This document shows, piece after piece, positions 27,046 through 36,295 of a stretch of 64,000 nt of DNA. A program made the translations under genes and the position numbers. The stretch's first letter is position 1. Each line of letters starts with the position of its first letter. The notes beneath the pieces are model-generated. The model was not told where the DNA came from and searched no databases. It saw only the letters and a list, made by a program, of their open reading frames with translations. Origin of the DNA: Rhodopseudomonas sp. (GTDB taxonomy: Bacteria > Pseudomonadota > Alphaproteobacteria > Rhizobiales > Xanthobacteraceae); contig NZ_JACABA010000002.1 of NCBI RefSeq assembly GCF_013377015.1, forward strand, positions 1,083,691-1,147,690, read 5' to 3'.

Positions 27046-27200
27046 CTTCACCCTCCCCTGCAGGGGACGGTCGGCGAACGAAGTTCGCCGGGGTGGGGTG
27101 AGACACAAGCACAGCGCTCACAATTCACGCTTCACAAGACGAGAGGCTGCCACCCCACCCCGCTCGCTGCGCGAGCGCCCCTCCCCCGGGAAGGGTAAGA
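27046..27200. repeat. Intergenic palindromic repeat, CCCTCCCC/GGGGTGGGG type
   Basis: The left part (cttcaccctcccctgcagggg ending in ggggtggggtg) and the right part (ccaccccaccccgct ending in cccgggaagggt) are imperfect inverted copies, so the block can fold into a long stem. Short palindromes of this sort are dispersed between genes in Bradyrhizobium/Rhodopseudomonas genomes. It separates the couA promoter from the end of the tar operon. Confidence 0.5.
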
Positions 27201-27223
27201 ACTGGTCAATTCGGCACAATCAT

Positions 27224-27685
27224 TCACAGCACCTGATGCACGTCGATCACCACGCGGTCGACGTGGCGCGCCGCCGACCCGATGAACAGGCTGTGCATCA
27301 GCCATTGATAGGCCGGGTGGCCAGTCTCGAATTTCGGCCTTGTGCGGAAATAGATCAGCTTCGGGTCGACCGGCTCGCCGCGCTTCAGCTTCTGCAGCAG
27401 CTCGATCGGTCCGAACCTTATGCCGGGGTTCTCGACATAGACCACCGCGCCGTCGTCGGTCTCGAAGGCGTATTTGGCCTCCAGCTCGATCAGCTCGTTC
27501 GGCCGGATGATCTGGAAGTCGGCGCCGAACGGCAGCACCTTGCCGTTGACGCCCTCTCCTCTGACCTCGCCGCCGTGGATCGGAACGATCCGGCGCACGC
27601 CGTGGCCGATCTCGCCGGCCGTGGTGACGTCGCCGACCAGCGCCGTAATCGTGAAGACGTATTTCGTCGCCAGAACTGGGACCAT
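27224..27685 (-). CDS. DUF3237 (UPF0311) family protein
   Basis: 153 residues, no signal peptide. DUF3237 proteins are small beta-barrel proteins of unknown function. The pattern is visible in ITALVGDVTTAGEIGHGVRR, GADFQIIRPNELIELEAKYA, GAVVYVENPGIRFGP and FRTRPKFETGHPAYQWL. It follows tarM by 3 nt, so it is the last gene of the tar operon. I recall a UPF0311 protein at the same place in the R. palustris locus. Proteins of this family often neighbour aromatic catabolism genes; a role in handling aromatic acids or their CoA esters is guesswork. Confidence 0.88.
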   Translation of the reverse strand: MVPVLATKYVFTITALVGDVTTAGEIGHGVRRIVPIHGGEVRGEGVNGKVLPFGADFQIIRPNELIELEAKYAFETDDGAVVYVENPGIRFGPIELLQKLKRGEPVDPKLIYFRTRPKFETGHPAYQWLMHSLFIGSAARHVDRVVIDVHQVL

Positions 27686-27688
27686 GAA

Positions 27689-28993
27689 TTATCCAATCAT
27701 CCGTTGCGGCAGCCAGGTCGCTATCATCGGGAACAGGATCAGGATGACGAGGCGGATCAGGTCCGTCACCACGAACGGCAGCACGCCGACAAAGATCGTC
27801 GACATCTTGACGTCCTTGATCACGCTCTTGATCACGAACACGTTCATCCCGACCGGCGGGTGAATCAGGCCAAGCTCGACCGTCATCACGATGATGATGC
27901 CGAACCAGATCGGATCGAAGCCGAGCGCCATCACCACCGGGAACACGATCGGCACGGTGAGGATTACCATCGCCATCGCGTCCATCAGGCAGCCCAGCAC
28001 CAGATACATCAGCAGGATCAGCGCCAACACGCCGTAGGGTCCGAGCCCGAGGCCGGTCAGGAATTCGGTGACGTGCTGCGGCGTCTGGGTGATGGTGAGG
28101 AAATAACCGAAGCATAGCGCGCCGATCAGCACGGTGAAGACGGCTGCCGCCGTGCGGGTCGCTTGCAACAGCGATTGCAGGATGCTGTCCTTGTTCAATT
28201 TGCCGCGCGCCACACCGATGATGAAGGCGCCGACTGCACCGACCGCGCCAGCCTCGGTCGGAATGAACAGCCCGCCATACAGCCCGCCGATCACAAACAG
28301 GAACAGCAAGAGCGGCGACCAGACGTCGCGGAATGCGATGAGGCGCTCCTTCCACGAACTGCGCGGCCCGGCCGGCAAAAATCCTGGCTTCACCACGCCG
28401 ATGATCGCGATGGTGATGATGTGCATCACGATCGCCAGCAGCCCCGGCATGATGCCGGCGATGAACAGCTTGCCGATGTCCTGTTGGGTGATGATGCCGT
28501 AGACGGCGAGCACGGTGGATGGGGGCAGCATCGCGCCCAACGTGCCGCCGACCGCGATCACGCCGGTGGCGAAGGACTGCGGATAGCCGAACCGGCGCAT
28601 CTCCGGATAGGCCACCGCCGAGAACGTCGCAGCGGTCGCTACCGACGAACCGGAGATCGCCGCGAAACCGCCGCAGGCGCAGATCGTGGCGATGCCGAGC
28701 CCGCCCTTCCAGTGCCCGACGATGGTGTTGCCGGCGCGGAACAACTCGCGGCTGATGCCGGACACCGAGACGAAGGCGCCCATCAGCAGGAACATCGGGA
28801 TCACGCCGAACGAATAATCCGTCACCGTGCGCATCGTGGTTTGGCCGATGAGCTTCAACGCCGGCTGAAAGCCGGTGAGATAGCCGAAGCCGGTAATGCC
28901 GACGAGCCCCATCGCCATGCCGACCGGCACGCGCAACAGCATCAGCACGAACAGGCTGATAAAGCCGAAGATAGCGACTGCCTCGTTACTCAT
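27689..28993 (-). CDS. tarM: TRAP transporter large permease (DctM type) TarM
   Basis: 434 residues, about 12 hydrophobic segments. DctM hallmarks: FGFISLFVLMLLRVPVGMAM at the N-terminus, AISGSSVATAATFSAVAYPE and VIAVGGTLGAMLPPSTVLAV (the two Ser/Gly-rich substrate/sodium regions) and the C-terminal VPIVFPVVMALGFDPIWFG. With TarQ and the receptor TarP it forms a sodium-driven importer for p-coumarate and related aromatics, overlapping in role with CouPSTU. 3 nt separate it from tarQ. Confidence 0.92.
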   Translation of the reverse strand: MSNEAVAIFGFISLFVLMLLRVPVGMAMGLVGITGFGYLTGFQPALKLIGQTTMRTVTDYSFGVIPMFLLMGAFVSVSGISRELFRAGNTIVGHWKGGLGIATICACGGFAAISGSSVATAATFSAVAYPEMRRFGYPQSFATGVIAVGGTLGAMLPPSTVLAVYGIITQQDIGKLFIAGIMPGLLAIVMHIITIAIIGVVKPGFLPAGPRSSWKERLIAFRDVWSPLLLFLFVIGGLYGGLFIPTEAGAVGAVGAFIIGVARGKLNKDSILQSLLQATRTAAAVFTVLIGALCFGYFLTITQTPQHVTEFLTGLGLGPYGVLALILLMYLVLGCLMDAMAMVILTVPIVFPVVMALGFDPIWFGIIIVMTVELGLIHPPVGMNVFVIKSVIKDVKMSTIFVGVLPFVVTDLIRLVILILFPMIATWLPQRMIG

Positions 28994-28996
28994 GCG

Positions 28997-29566
28997 CTAC
29001 TCGACCGGCTTGATTTTGGCGTCGTGGATATCTTCCGGGTGGAAGATCAGACGATAGGTGCGGATCGCGATCAGCAGCACCGCGGAGACGTCGCCGATCC
29101 AGGACACCAGGAAGAACGGCCAGATCGGAATCTGCAGATCCATGGTGACAATATGATCGGCGCGGGTCGTCATCACCTTGTCGAACAGCGTGTAGGTCTG
29201 CACCGTCACCACGAACAACAGGACCAAAGTGGCGAAGATGTCGATGAAGCGCTGATAGCGCGGCCTGACGTTGGCCCATACAAGATCCACGGTGATGTGA
29301 GTGCCGCGATAGCTGGTGGCGGCGATGCCCCAGAAGATCAAAATGCCGAGCATGAACTGCCCGACATTGTAATAGTCCGGGATCGTCACCGCGAAGAATT
29401 TGCGCATGAATACTGCGACGAACGTGTTCAGCGCCACGATGCCGACGAACAGCGCGGCGATCCATTCGATCGAATCGATGAAGCGGTCCATGCCGCTCTT
29501 GCGCGTGGGCTCGGCCGGCGGAGCGCCGAGCGTGCCGTCACTGGAGATTTGCGGGGTGGCGGTCAT
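28997..29566 (-). CDS. tarQ: TRAP transporter small permease (DctQ type) TarQ
   Basis: 189 residues with four membrane segments (IEWIAALFVGIVALNTFVAV, FMLGILIFWGIAATSYRGTH, FATLVLLFVVTVQTYTLFDK and FFLVSWIGDVSAVLLIAI). The GILIFWGIAATSYRGTHI block is the conserved DctQ motif. It complexes with TarM. The soluble N-terminal tail of about 25 residues is rich in Pro and Ser. A palindromic repeat lies between its start and the end of tarP. Confidence 0.9.
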   Translation of the reverse strand: MTATPQISSDGTLGAPPAEPTRKSGMDRFIDSIEWIAALFVGIVALNTFVAVFMRKFFAVTIPDYYNVGQFMLGILIFWGIAATSYRGTHITVDLVWANVRPRYQRFIDIFATLVLLFVVTVQTYTLFDKVMTTRADHIVTMDLQIPIWPFFLVSWIGDVSAVLLIAIRTYRLIFHPEDIHDAKIKPVE

Positions 29567-29590
29567 GAAACCTTACAAACAAAGAGGAGC

Positions 29591-29633
29591 GTCATTCCGG
29601 GGCGCGAGCACTTGCGAGCGAGCCCGGAATGAC
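29591..29633. repeat. Palindromic repeat between tarP and tarQ (GTCATTCCGG type)
   Basis: GTCATTCCGGGGC at the left and GCCCGGAATGAC at the right form a strong stem with a GC-rich loop. A longer relative with the same arms lies at 36131-36257. In the transcript it would sit directly after the tarP coding region. Confidence 0.6.
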
Positions 29634-29638
29634 AGGTC

Positions 29639-30649
29639 TCACAGCCCGGCGTCGTACTTCTTCAGCGCCGCCTTCAGATCGGCGTCGACCGCGACCGGGT
29701 CGCCGCCGGCTTTCTTCACCGCCTCGGCCCAGCTGGCGTGTAGCGGCTCGACCGCTTTCTTCCATTCGGCGAGCTGTGCCGGCGTCAGCGGATAGACCTC
29801 GTGACCTTCCAGCGCCTTCATCTTGACGCGACCATTGGCCTCGAATTCGGTCCACGGATCGGTCACCTTCGACGCCCATTCCGGCGTGCAATGATCGTCG
29901 ATGATCTTCTTCTGATTCGCCGACAGCGCATCGTAGGCCTTCAGTCCGATATTGTAGGTGAACACCGTCGAATACAGCGGCACGTCCATGTGATACTTCA
30001 CCACCTTGTCGATCCCGAACAGGAAGATCGATCCCCAGGGGAAAGTGATCTCGTCGGCGACGCCGCGCTCGATCGCGTCGCGCGCTTCCGGCGCCGAGGC
30101 CTGCACATTGGTGCCGCCGAACATCTTGACCATTTCGCCGATCGTCGACTGCGCCGGCCGCACCTTGACGCCCTTGAGATCGCCCGGCACCTCGATCTTC
30201 TTCTTGCCGTGCAGCGCTCCCGGATCGTGAATGAAGGCGAAGCACAGTTTGGTGTCCTTCATCTCGGTCGGCGCATATTTGTGGTACCATTCGTTCAGCG
30301 CCAGCGTGCCCTTCTTGCCGTCGGAGAACACGAAGGGAAGCTGCCCCGCGGCGACGATCGGGAATCGTCCGGGCTGATAGCCGGGATTGACATAGGTGAT
30401 GTCGGCGATGCCGTCGCGCGCCATGTCGTAATGGTCGAACGCCTTGCCGAGCTGCTCTGATGGAAACACCGTCATCTTGATGCTGCCGCCCGAGGCCTTT
30501 TCGATATCCGCGGCCCAGGCCTGGGTGGCCGGCACCAGCGGATGCGCCGGCGGCACCCACAGCGACACCTTCCAATTCACGGTCTTGTCTTGCGCAAGCG
30601 CAGGCGTCACGCTGGCGGCGAGCAGCAGCGCGAGAACGGTTTTCCTCAT
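29639..30649 (-). CDS. tarP: TarP, TRAP transporter periplasmic receptor (DctP family)
   Basis: 336 residues. Signal peptide MRKTVLALLLAASVTPALA with cleavage before QDKT. DctP features: WKVSLWVPPAHPLVPATQAW, GSIKMTVFPSEQLGKAFDHY, DMARDGIADITYVNPGYQPG, the conserved Arg region KVRPAQSTIGEMVKMFGGTN, and GADEITFPWGS-like DEITFPWGSIFLFGIDK. TarP binds p-coumarate, ferulate and caffeate in R. palustris; here specificity is inferred from locus identity. First gene of the tar operon, with a CouR-type palindrome 49 nt upstream of its ATG. The hairpin downstream may let tarP transcripts outnumber those of the permeases. Confidence 0.9.
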   Translation of the reverse strand: MRKTVLALLLAASVTPALAQDKTVNWKVSLWVPPAHPLVPATQAWAADIEKASGGSIKMTVFPSEQLGKAFDHYDMARDGIADITYVNPGYQPGRFPIVAAGQLPFVFSDGKKGTLALNEWYHKYAPTEMKDTKLCFAFIHDPGALHGKKKIEVPGDLKGVKVRPAQSTIGEMVKMFGGTNVQASAPEARDAIERGVADEITFPWGSIFLFGIDKVVKYHMDVPLYSTVFTYNIGLKAYDALSANQKKIIDDHCTPEWASKVTDPWTEFEANGRVKMKALEGHEVYPLTPAQLAEWKKAVEPLHASWAEAVKKAGGDPVAVDADLKAALKKYDAGL

Positions 30650-30697
30650 TCAGGTCTCTCCCAATTGGCAGGGCTTCCGCGGCCCCTTGGCTACATT

Positions 30698-30712
30698 GTT
30701 ATATGCCATAAC
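30698..30712. promoter_or_regulatory. CouR-type operator upstream of tarP (divergent to pobA)
   Basis: GTTAT-ATGCC-ATAAC, 15 bp with perfect half-sites identical to those at couA. It is 49 nt before the tarP ATG and 110 nt before the pobA ATG, so it could act on either. Confidence 0.65.
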
Positions 30713-30738
30713 CATCAATGCAAGTGACCGACTCGTAA

Positions 30739-30765
30739 TAGCTGCTAGACAACGAGCAGCAGCTA
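30739..30765. promoter_or_regulatory. Inverted repeat upstream of pobA
   Basis: TAGCTGCT-11 nt-AGCAGCTA, perfect arms, ending 57 nt before the pobA ATG. Possible operator for a pobA regulator that is not encoded nearby, or a leader hairpin. Confidence 0.4.
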
Positions 30766-30809
30766 GACGGCGGCCGGGCGATCCCATAACGAGGCTGTAA
30801 TGCCAATAA

Positions 30810-31997
<1,188 letters not shown>

Positions 31998-32012
31998 GCG
32001 AGCGCCCAAGGC

Positions 32013-32130
32013 CGTCATTGCGAGGAGAAAAGCGACGAAGCAATCCAGGAACTCAGCATTCGGGGCACTGGATTGCTTCACGGAGCCTGTCATCGAGCCG
32101 GCGAAGCCGGGCCCGTTGGCTCGCAATGAC
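32013..32130. repeat. Dispersed palindromic repeat, GTCATTGCGAG type
   Basis: Begins GTCATTGCGAGG and ends CTCGCAATGAC, with inner segments gaagcaatccag and ctggattgcttc also inverted to each other. A compound stem-loop of the sort scattered through Bradyrhizobium/Rhodopseudomonas intergenic regions. It fills most of the space between the convergent pobA and DUF2848 genes. Confidence 0.7.
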
Positions 32131-32205
32131 GACCGCGACGCAGTGATCGTCAGCTCACCCGGAACTACGGCGCGCGCTCCACGGATGCGGGGAGGCTCAC
32201 CGACC

Positions 32206-32889
32206 TCAGCCCAATACCGGCAACTCGATCACATCATAGCCGTGGCGAATACTGCGCTTCAGCACCGGGTCTTCGATTTCGAAATCAAATCGTGTCGCCG
32301 GCCGTATCCCGCCCTTGGCGGCGAAGGTACCGCCGAATAGCGCGCAGCCATCGGGCAGCGTTCCGCCAAAACCGCGCGCGATCAGGTCGGCGACCGGCAG
32401 CATGCCGTCGAGCTTGCCTTCCTGGTACAGCGCCCGCGCGCCATCGATGGTGGCGAAGGAGCGAAGCACGATCATGTCCCAGTGATCGGCGAGCTCGGCG
32501 AAGTCCCATAGCTCCGGCGCGACCGGCTTGTCGCACATCTGCTTCGACACCGTGACGCCATAGGTCTCGACCTTGCGGTCGGTGTGGTCGGAGCCGACGC
32601 CGACCAGGATGCGCCCCTGCGCTCCGAACAAGACGAATTCGACCTCGCCGCTGGAGTCGCCGCCGCTGACCTCGATGCTGCTCGCGGTGGTCAGCCGCCG
32701 CGCCGCGACCCGATAATAGATCGGCGTCGAGGCCGGGCGCGCGATGCCGATCGCCTCGAGTTCGGCGATATGGTGATCGCGCGCCACCGGATCGCGGCCG
32801 GTCCAGCCGGCGATCACCAGCTGGCGGATCGGCAGCGTCAGGGGCGAACGGTGCCCGGTCGCGTCCAGCGCGAAGGCGATATCAACCAC
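32206..32889 (-). CDS. DUF2848 family protein (fumarylacetoacetase-like)
   Basis: 227 residues from a GTG that overlaps the amidase stop by 8 nt. DUF2848 members have a fumarylacetoacetate-hydrolase-like fold. Visible features: PIRQLVIAGWTGRDPVARD, ISF-type replaced by PIYYRVAARRLTTAS, GEVEFVLFGAQGRILVGVGS, SDHTDRKVETYGVTVSKQMC and FGGTFAAKGGI. The overlap with the amidase points to one function, probably two successive steps in breaking down an amide- or ureido-containing compound. The actual substrate is unknown. Confidence 0.82.
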   Translation of the reverse strand: MVDIAFALDATGHRSPLTLPIRQLVIAGWTGRDPVARDHHIAELEAIGIARPASTPIYYRVAARRLTTASSIEVSGGDSSGEVEFVLFGAQGRILVGVGSDHTDRKVETYGVTVSKQMCDKPVAPELWDFAELADHWDMIVLRSFATIDGARALYQEGKLDGMLPVADLIARGFGGTLPDGCALFGGTFAAKGGIRPATRFDFEIEDPVLKRSIRHGYDVIELPVLG

Positions 32890-34231
32890 GAATGATGTCT
32901 TCCATCCCCGCCGCGAGTTGAAATATCCGCCGGTCCGAACCGCCGATACCGGCCAGCATCAGGCCGACCGGGACCTCGCCGTCGCGATGACATGGCAGCG
33001 AGATCGCGCAGCCGTCGATCATGTTGATCAGCGTGCAGTTGCGCAAGGCCCGCAGGTTGGCCTTGGTGAACGCCTTGTCGTCGGCCATCTCGGCGATCGT
33101 CGGCGGGGTGTTGGCAGTGGTCGGCAACACCAGCGCGTCGTAAGGGGCGATGCGGACGCCGGCGCGGGCGATCAGCGATTTGCGCGCGTGGATCAGGTCG
33201 ACGTAGTCCGCCGCACTTTGCGATTCGCCGCGCAAAATGCGATCGCGCACCCGCGGATCGTAGACGTCGCCATGGGCGACGATCAGATAGCGATGCCAGG
33301 CGTAGCTTTCCGCGGCGGCAAAGCCGCCCTTTGCGCTCATCGGCGCAATGTCGAGAAACTCCGGCACTTCGATGCGCTCGATCAATGCGCCGTTGTTGGC
33401 GAGTCGCTCAAGCGCGCGTTCGAACGCCGCAGCCACCGCATCGTCAAGCTCGTCGAGCGCCACCGTGGTCGGCACCGCCAACCGCATCCCCGCAACCGAG
33501 CGGGGGTGCAACGACTGCAATGGCTCGTCGGCCAGCACGGCGTCCATCGTGGCGCAGCAGGCCACGCTGCGCGCCAGCGGGCCGATGCTGTCGAGGCTGA
33601 ACGACAGCGGCACCGCGCCATCGAGTGGCACCCGGCGCTGCATCGGCTTGAAGCCGACGATGCCGTTATACGCCGCCGGGATCCGGCACGAACCACCGGT
33701 GTCGGTGCCGAGCGCGCCATGCGCCATGCCGTCGGCGACCGAGACGGCGGCGCCCGCCGAGGAGCCGCCGGGAACGTGGCCGACCTGACGCTGCCAGGCG
33801 CCCTTCGGCGTGCCGTAATGCGGGTTGATGCCGATCCCCGAAAAGGCGAACTCGGTCATGTTGGTGCGGCCGATCACCACGAAGCCGGCGCGCCGCAACC
33901 GCGCCACCGCGGGCGCGTCGATCTCGGCTGGCGGATTGTCGTCGAGCGCACGGGAGCCGGCACGGGTCACCTGGCCCCTAATGTCAAACAGGTCCTTGAT
34001 CGATACCGGGATGCCGGCGAACGGCGACGGCGCCGCCTTGGCCTCGCGCAGCCGGTCCATCGCTTCGGCGGCTTCGATCGCGGCCTCGGCATCGACATGA
34101 ATGAAGGCCCGCGCGCCCTCGCCGCTCTGATCGGCGATATTGGCCAAGCATTGATCGACCAGTTTGCGGGCGGTGGTGCGGCCGGCGTCGAGATCGGCCG
34201 CGAGCGCGGCGAGCGTTGGAAGCGATGTCAT
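32882..34231 (-). CDS. Amidase (amidase-signature family)
   Basis: 449 residues. The Ser-cisSer-Lys catalytic triad is present: Lys in GIPVSIKDLFDI, cis-Ser in PGGSSAGAAVSVADGM and the nucleophilic Ser in GTDTGGSCRIPAAYNG. The N-terminus (LAALAADLDAGRTTARKLVD) and short C-terminus fit a general amidase or an AtzF/GatA-like hydrolase without the extra C-terminal allophanate domain. It is the first gene of a two-gene operon with the DUF2848 protein. Cytoplasmic; substrate unknown. Confidence 0.92.
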   Translation of the reverse strand: MTSLPTLAALAADLDAGRTTARKLVDQCLANIADQSGEGARAFIHVDAEAAIEAAEAMDRLREAKAAPSPFAGIPVSIKDLFDIRGQVTRAGSRALDDNPPAEIDAPAVARLRRAGFVVIGRTNMTEFAFSGIGINPHYGTPKGAWQRQVGHVPGGSSAGAAVSVADGMAHGALGTDTGGSCRIPAAYNGIVGFKPMQRRVPLDGAVPLSFSLDSIGPLARSVACCATMDAVLADEPLQSLHPRSVAGMRLAVPTTVALDELDDAVAAAFERALERLANNGALIERIEVPEFLDIAPMSAKGGFAAAESYAWHRYLIVAHGDVYDPRVRDRILRGESQSAADYVDLIHARKSLIARAGVRIAPYDALVLPTTANTPPTIAEMADDKAFTKANLRALRNCTLINMIDGCAISLPCHRDGEVPVGLMLAGIGGSDRRIFQLAAGMEDIIRG

Positions 34232-34571
34232 GAGAAATCCTGTTCAGCGTGGTCGGTCTGCGCGATGCGGGGCCTGATAACGTCGCCTGCGCCTACGGCA
34301 CACGCCCCGCATTGCCCACTGCCGTTGCACCACGAAATCCCGCGCCGCGACATTTGGCAATTCGTAGCGAAACCACTCGGGCGGCCCTGCGGCCTTGCTC
34401 AACCTAACCCGGCCGGTCGCAGCCGCACAAGGCGCGCCACCGACGCGCTGTGCGCCCAGCGGATACGGCTATGCGTTGCGCCGCAGGGCGTTGACGCTGG
34501 CCGGTCAAATGTCGCATCAAGACCGCAATCAACGGGCCGATAGCCCGATTTTCAGGGAGAGAACACCGATC

Positions 34572-34985
34572 ATGGCCGAACCCGCCCGCGCCAAGCCGAA
34601 ACCGACGCCGGAGACGCAGCATTTCTGGGACGGCACCCGCGCCGGCGAATTGCGGCTGCAGCGCTGCGACGACTGCGCCCATGTGTACTTTCCACCGCGG
34701 CCGTTCTGTCCGTCCTGCGGCTGCCGCAAGGTCAGCGTGTTCAAGGCCTCCGGCAAGGCGAAGCTCTACAGCTACGTCATCAATCACCGTCCCGCCGCGC
34801 CCGGCTTCACGCCGCCTTACGCCATCGCGGTGGTCGAGCTCGACGAAGGGCCGCGGATGATGAGCAACATCCTGGATTGCCCGCAGACCCCGGAGGCGCT
34901 CGAACTCGACATGAAGCTGGAAGTGGCGTTCGAACAGCTTGACGACGCCATCACCCTTCCCCAGTTCCGTCCGGCGAAGGGTTAG
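34572..34985 (+). CDS. DUF35 Zn-ribbon/OB-fold acyl-CoA-associated protein
   Basis: 137 residues from ATG 34572. An N-terminal helix (TPETQHFWDGTRAGELRLQR), a four-Cys rubredoxin-like zinc ribbon (CDDCAHVYFPPRPFCPSCGC) and an OB fold (SYVINHRPAAPGFTPPYAIA, then VELDEGPRMMSNILDC). DUF35 proteins act as partners of thiolase-like enzymes, and here the thiolase-like gene starts 4 nt later. In steroid degraders such a partner (the DUF35 part of ChsH2) is needed by the Ltp2 retro-aldolase. First gene of the plus-strand catabolic operon. Confidence 0.88.
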   Translation: MAEPARAKPKPTPETQHFWDGTRAGELRLQRCDDCAHVYFPPRPFCPSCGCRKVSVFKASGKAKLYSYVINHRPAAPGFTPPYAIAVVELDEGPRMMSNILDCPQTPEALELDMKLEVAFEQLDDAITLPQFRPAKG

Positions 34986-34989
34986 TCTG

Positions 34990-36129
34990 ATGCGCAGAAA
35001 TCAGGTCGCCGTCGTCGGCGCCGCCGAGACCACCGAGCTCGGAATCATTCCCCATATGTCGCAGCTGCAATTGCACGCCGACGCCGCGCTGAACGCGATG
35101 GCGGATTGCGGGCTGAAGCCGTCGGACATCGACGGCGTCGCCACCGCGGTGGAGACGCCGCAGCAGATCGCGCATTACCTCGGCATCACCCCCAGCTGGG
35201 TCGACGGCACTTCGGTCGGCGGCTGCTCGTTCATGCTGCATGTCCGCCATGCCGCGGCGGCGATCGAAGCCGGGCTGTGCAAGACCGTGCTGATTACGCA
35301 CGCCGAAAGCGGCAAGTCGATGATCGGCAAGCAGCCGCGCTCGACCCCGGCCGACAGCCTCAATGGCCAGTTCGAAGCGCCGTTCGGGGTCTACGGCCCG
35401 CCCAGCATGTTTCCGATCCCGGTGCTGCGCTACATGAAGACCCACGGCATCACCCATGAGCAGATCGCTATGGTGGCGGTGGTGCAGCGCGAATGGGCGG
35501 CGAAGAATCCGCGCGCCACGATGAAGAAGCCGATCACCGTCGAGGACGTGCTGAATTCGAAGATGATCGCCTATCCGTTCCGCATCCTGCAGTGCTGCCT
35601 GGTCACCGACGGCGGCGGCGCCTTGATCCTGACCTCGGCCGAGCGCGCCAAGGATTTTCCGACCAAGCCGGTCTACATCCTCGGCACCGGCGAGAGCGTC
35701 GAGACCCCGATGGTCAGCCAAATGCAGACGTTCGACTCCTCGCGCGCGTTCCGCACCGCGGGGCCCACGGCCTTCAGGGAAGCTGGCATCGCCCACAAGG
35801 ACGTCGATCATCTGATGATCTACGATGCTTTTGCGCATCTGCCTTTGTACGGCCTCGGCGATCTCGGCTTCATGCCGCACGAAGAGACCGGTCCATTCAT
35901 CGCCGCTGGCCATACGCGGCCCGGCGGCAAGCTGCCGCTCAACACCAATGGCGGCGGCCTCAGCTACATGCATTCCGGCATGTACGGCATGTATGCGCTG
36001 CAGGAAAGCGTGCGGCAGATGCGCGGCATCGCGCCGGCGCAGGTGCCGGGCGCCAAGATCTCGGTGTGCCACGGCGTCGGCGGCATGTTCGCAGCGTCAG
36101 GCACGATCATCTTTACCAATGAGACATAG
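34990..36129 (+). CDS. SCP2-thiolase-like protein lacking the nucleophilic Cys (Ltp2-type aldolase candidate)
   Basis: 379 residues. Thiolase fold: RRNQVAVVGAAETTELG at the start, then WVDGTSVGGCSFMLHVRHAA where true thiolases have NNNCSTGSTALFLARQA. Aligning these by eye puts Ser at the nucleophile position. The later motifs are NTNGGGLSYMHSGMYGM (His kept) and VCHGVGGMFAAS. Loss of the nucleophile plus a DUF35 partner fits the Ltp2 family, which cleaves beta-hydroxyacyl-CoA by retro-aldol reaction using Tyr residues; Tyr are present in YDAFAHLPLYGLGDLGF and LSYMHSGMYG. A non-decarboxylating thiolase remains possible. Confidence 0.82.
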   Translation: MRRNQVAVVGAAETTELGIIPHMSQLQLHADAALNAMADCGLKPSDIDGVATAVETPQQIAHYLGITPSWVDGTSVGGCSFMLHVRHAAAAIEAGLCKTVLITHAESGKSMIGKQPRSTPADSLNGQFEAPFGVYGPPSMFPIPVLRYMKTHGITHEQIAMVAVVQREWAAKNPRATMKKPITVEDVLNSKMIAYPFRILQCCLVTDGGGALILTSAERAKDFPTKPVYILGTGESVETPMVSQMQTFDSSRAFRTAGPTAFREAGIAHKDVDHLMIYDAFAHLPLYGLGDLGFMPHEETGPFIAAGHTRPGGKLPLNTNGGGLSYMHSGMYGMYALQESVRQMRGIAPAQVPGAKISVCHGVGGMFAASGTIIFTNET

Positions 36130-36130
36130 C

Positions 36131-36257
36131 CGTCATTCCGGGATGCAGGTCGGTCGGCGCAGCCGGCTGGCCTGCAGACCCGGAATCCCGAGCTGTTCAA
36201 CCATCTCTGGATTCCGGGGTCGCTCACGGCTCGCGCCGCTCGCGCCCCGGAATGACG
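36131..36257. repeat. Palindromic repeat, CGTCATTCCGGG type
   Basis: Begins CGTCATTCCGGGATGCAGG and ends CGCGCCCCGGAATGACG; inner segments gacccggaatcccgag and ggattccggggtcgctcac add further stems. It shares its arms with the element at 29591-29633. It lies between the thiolase-like and SDR genes of one operon. Confidence 0.65.
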
Positions 36258-36295
36258 ACTGAACATTCAGACCGAAACAACGGGAGGGAATAAGC

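Noticed and set aside
27046-27200. A CRISPR-like or insertion-sequence remnant
   Set aside because: The block is one imperfect inverted pair, not a direct-repeat array, and contains no transposase fragment.
28163-29632. A 489-codon open frame on the plus strand
   Set aside because: Antisense to tarM and tarQ; His/Asp/Arg-rich shadow.
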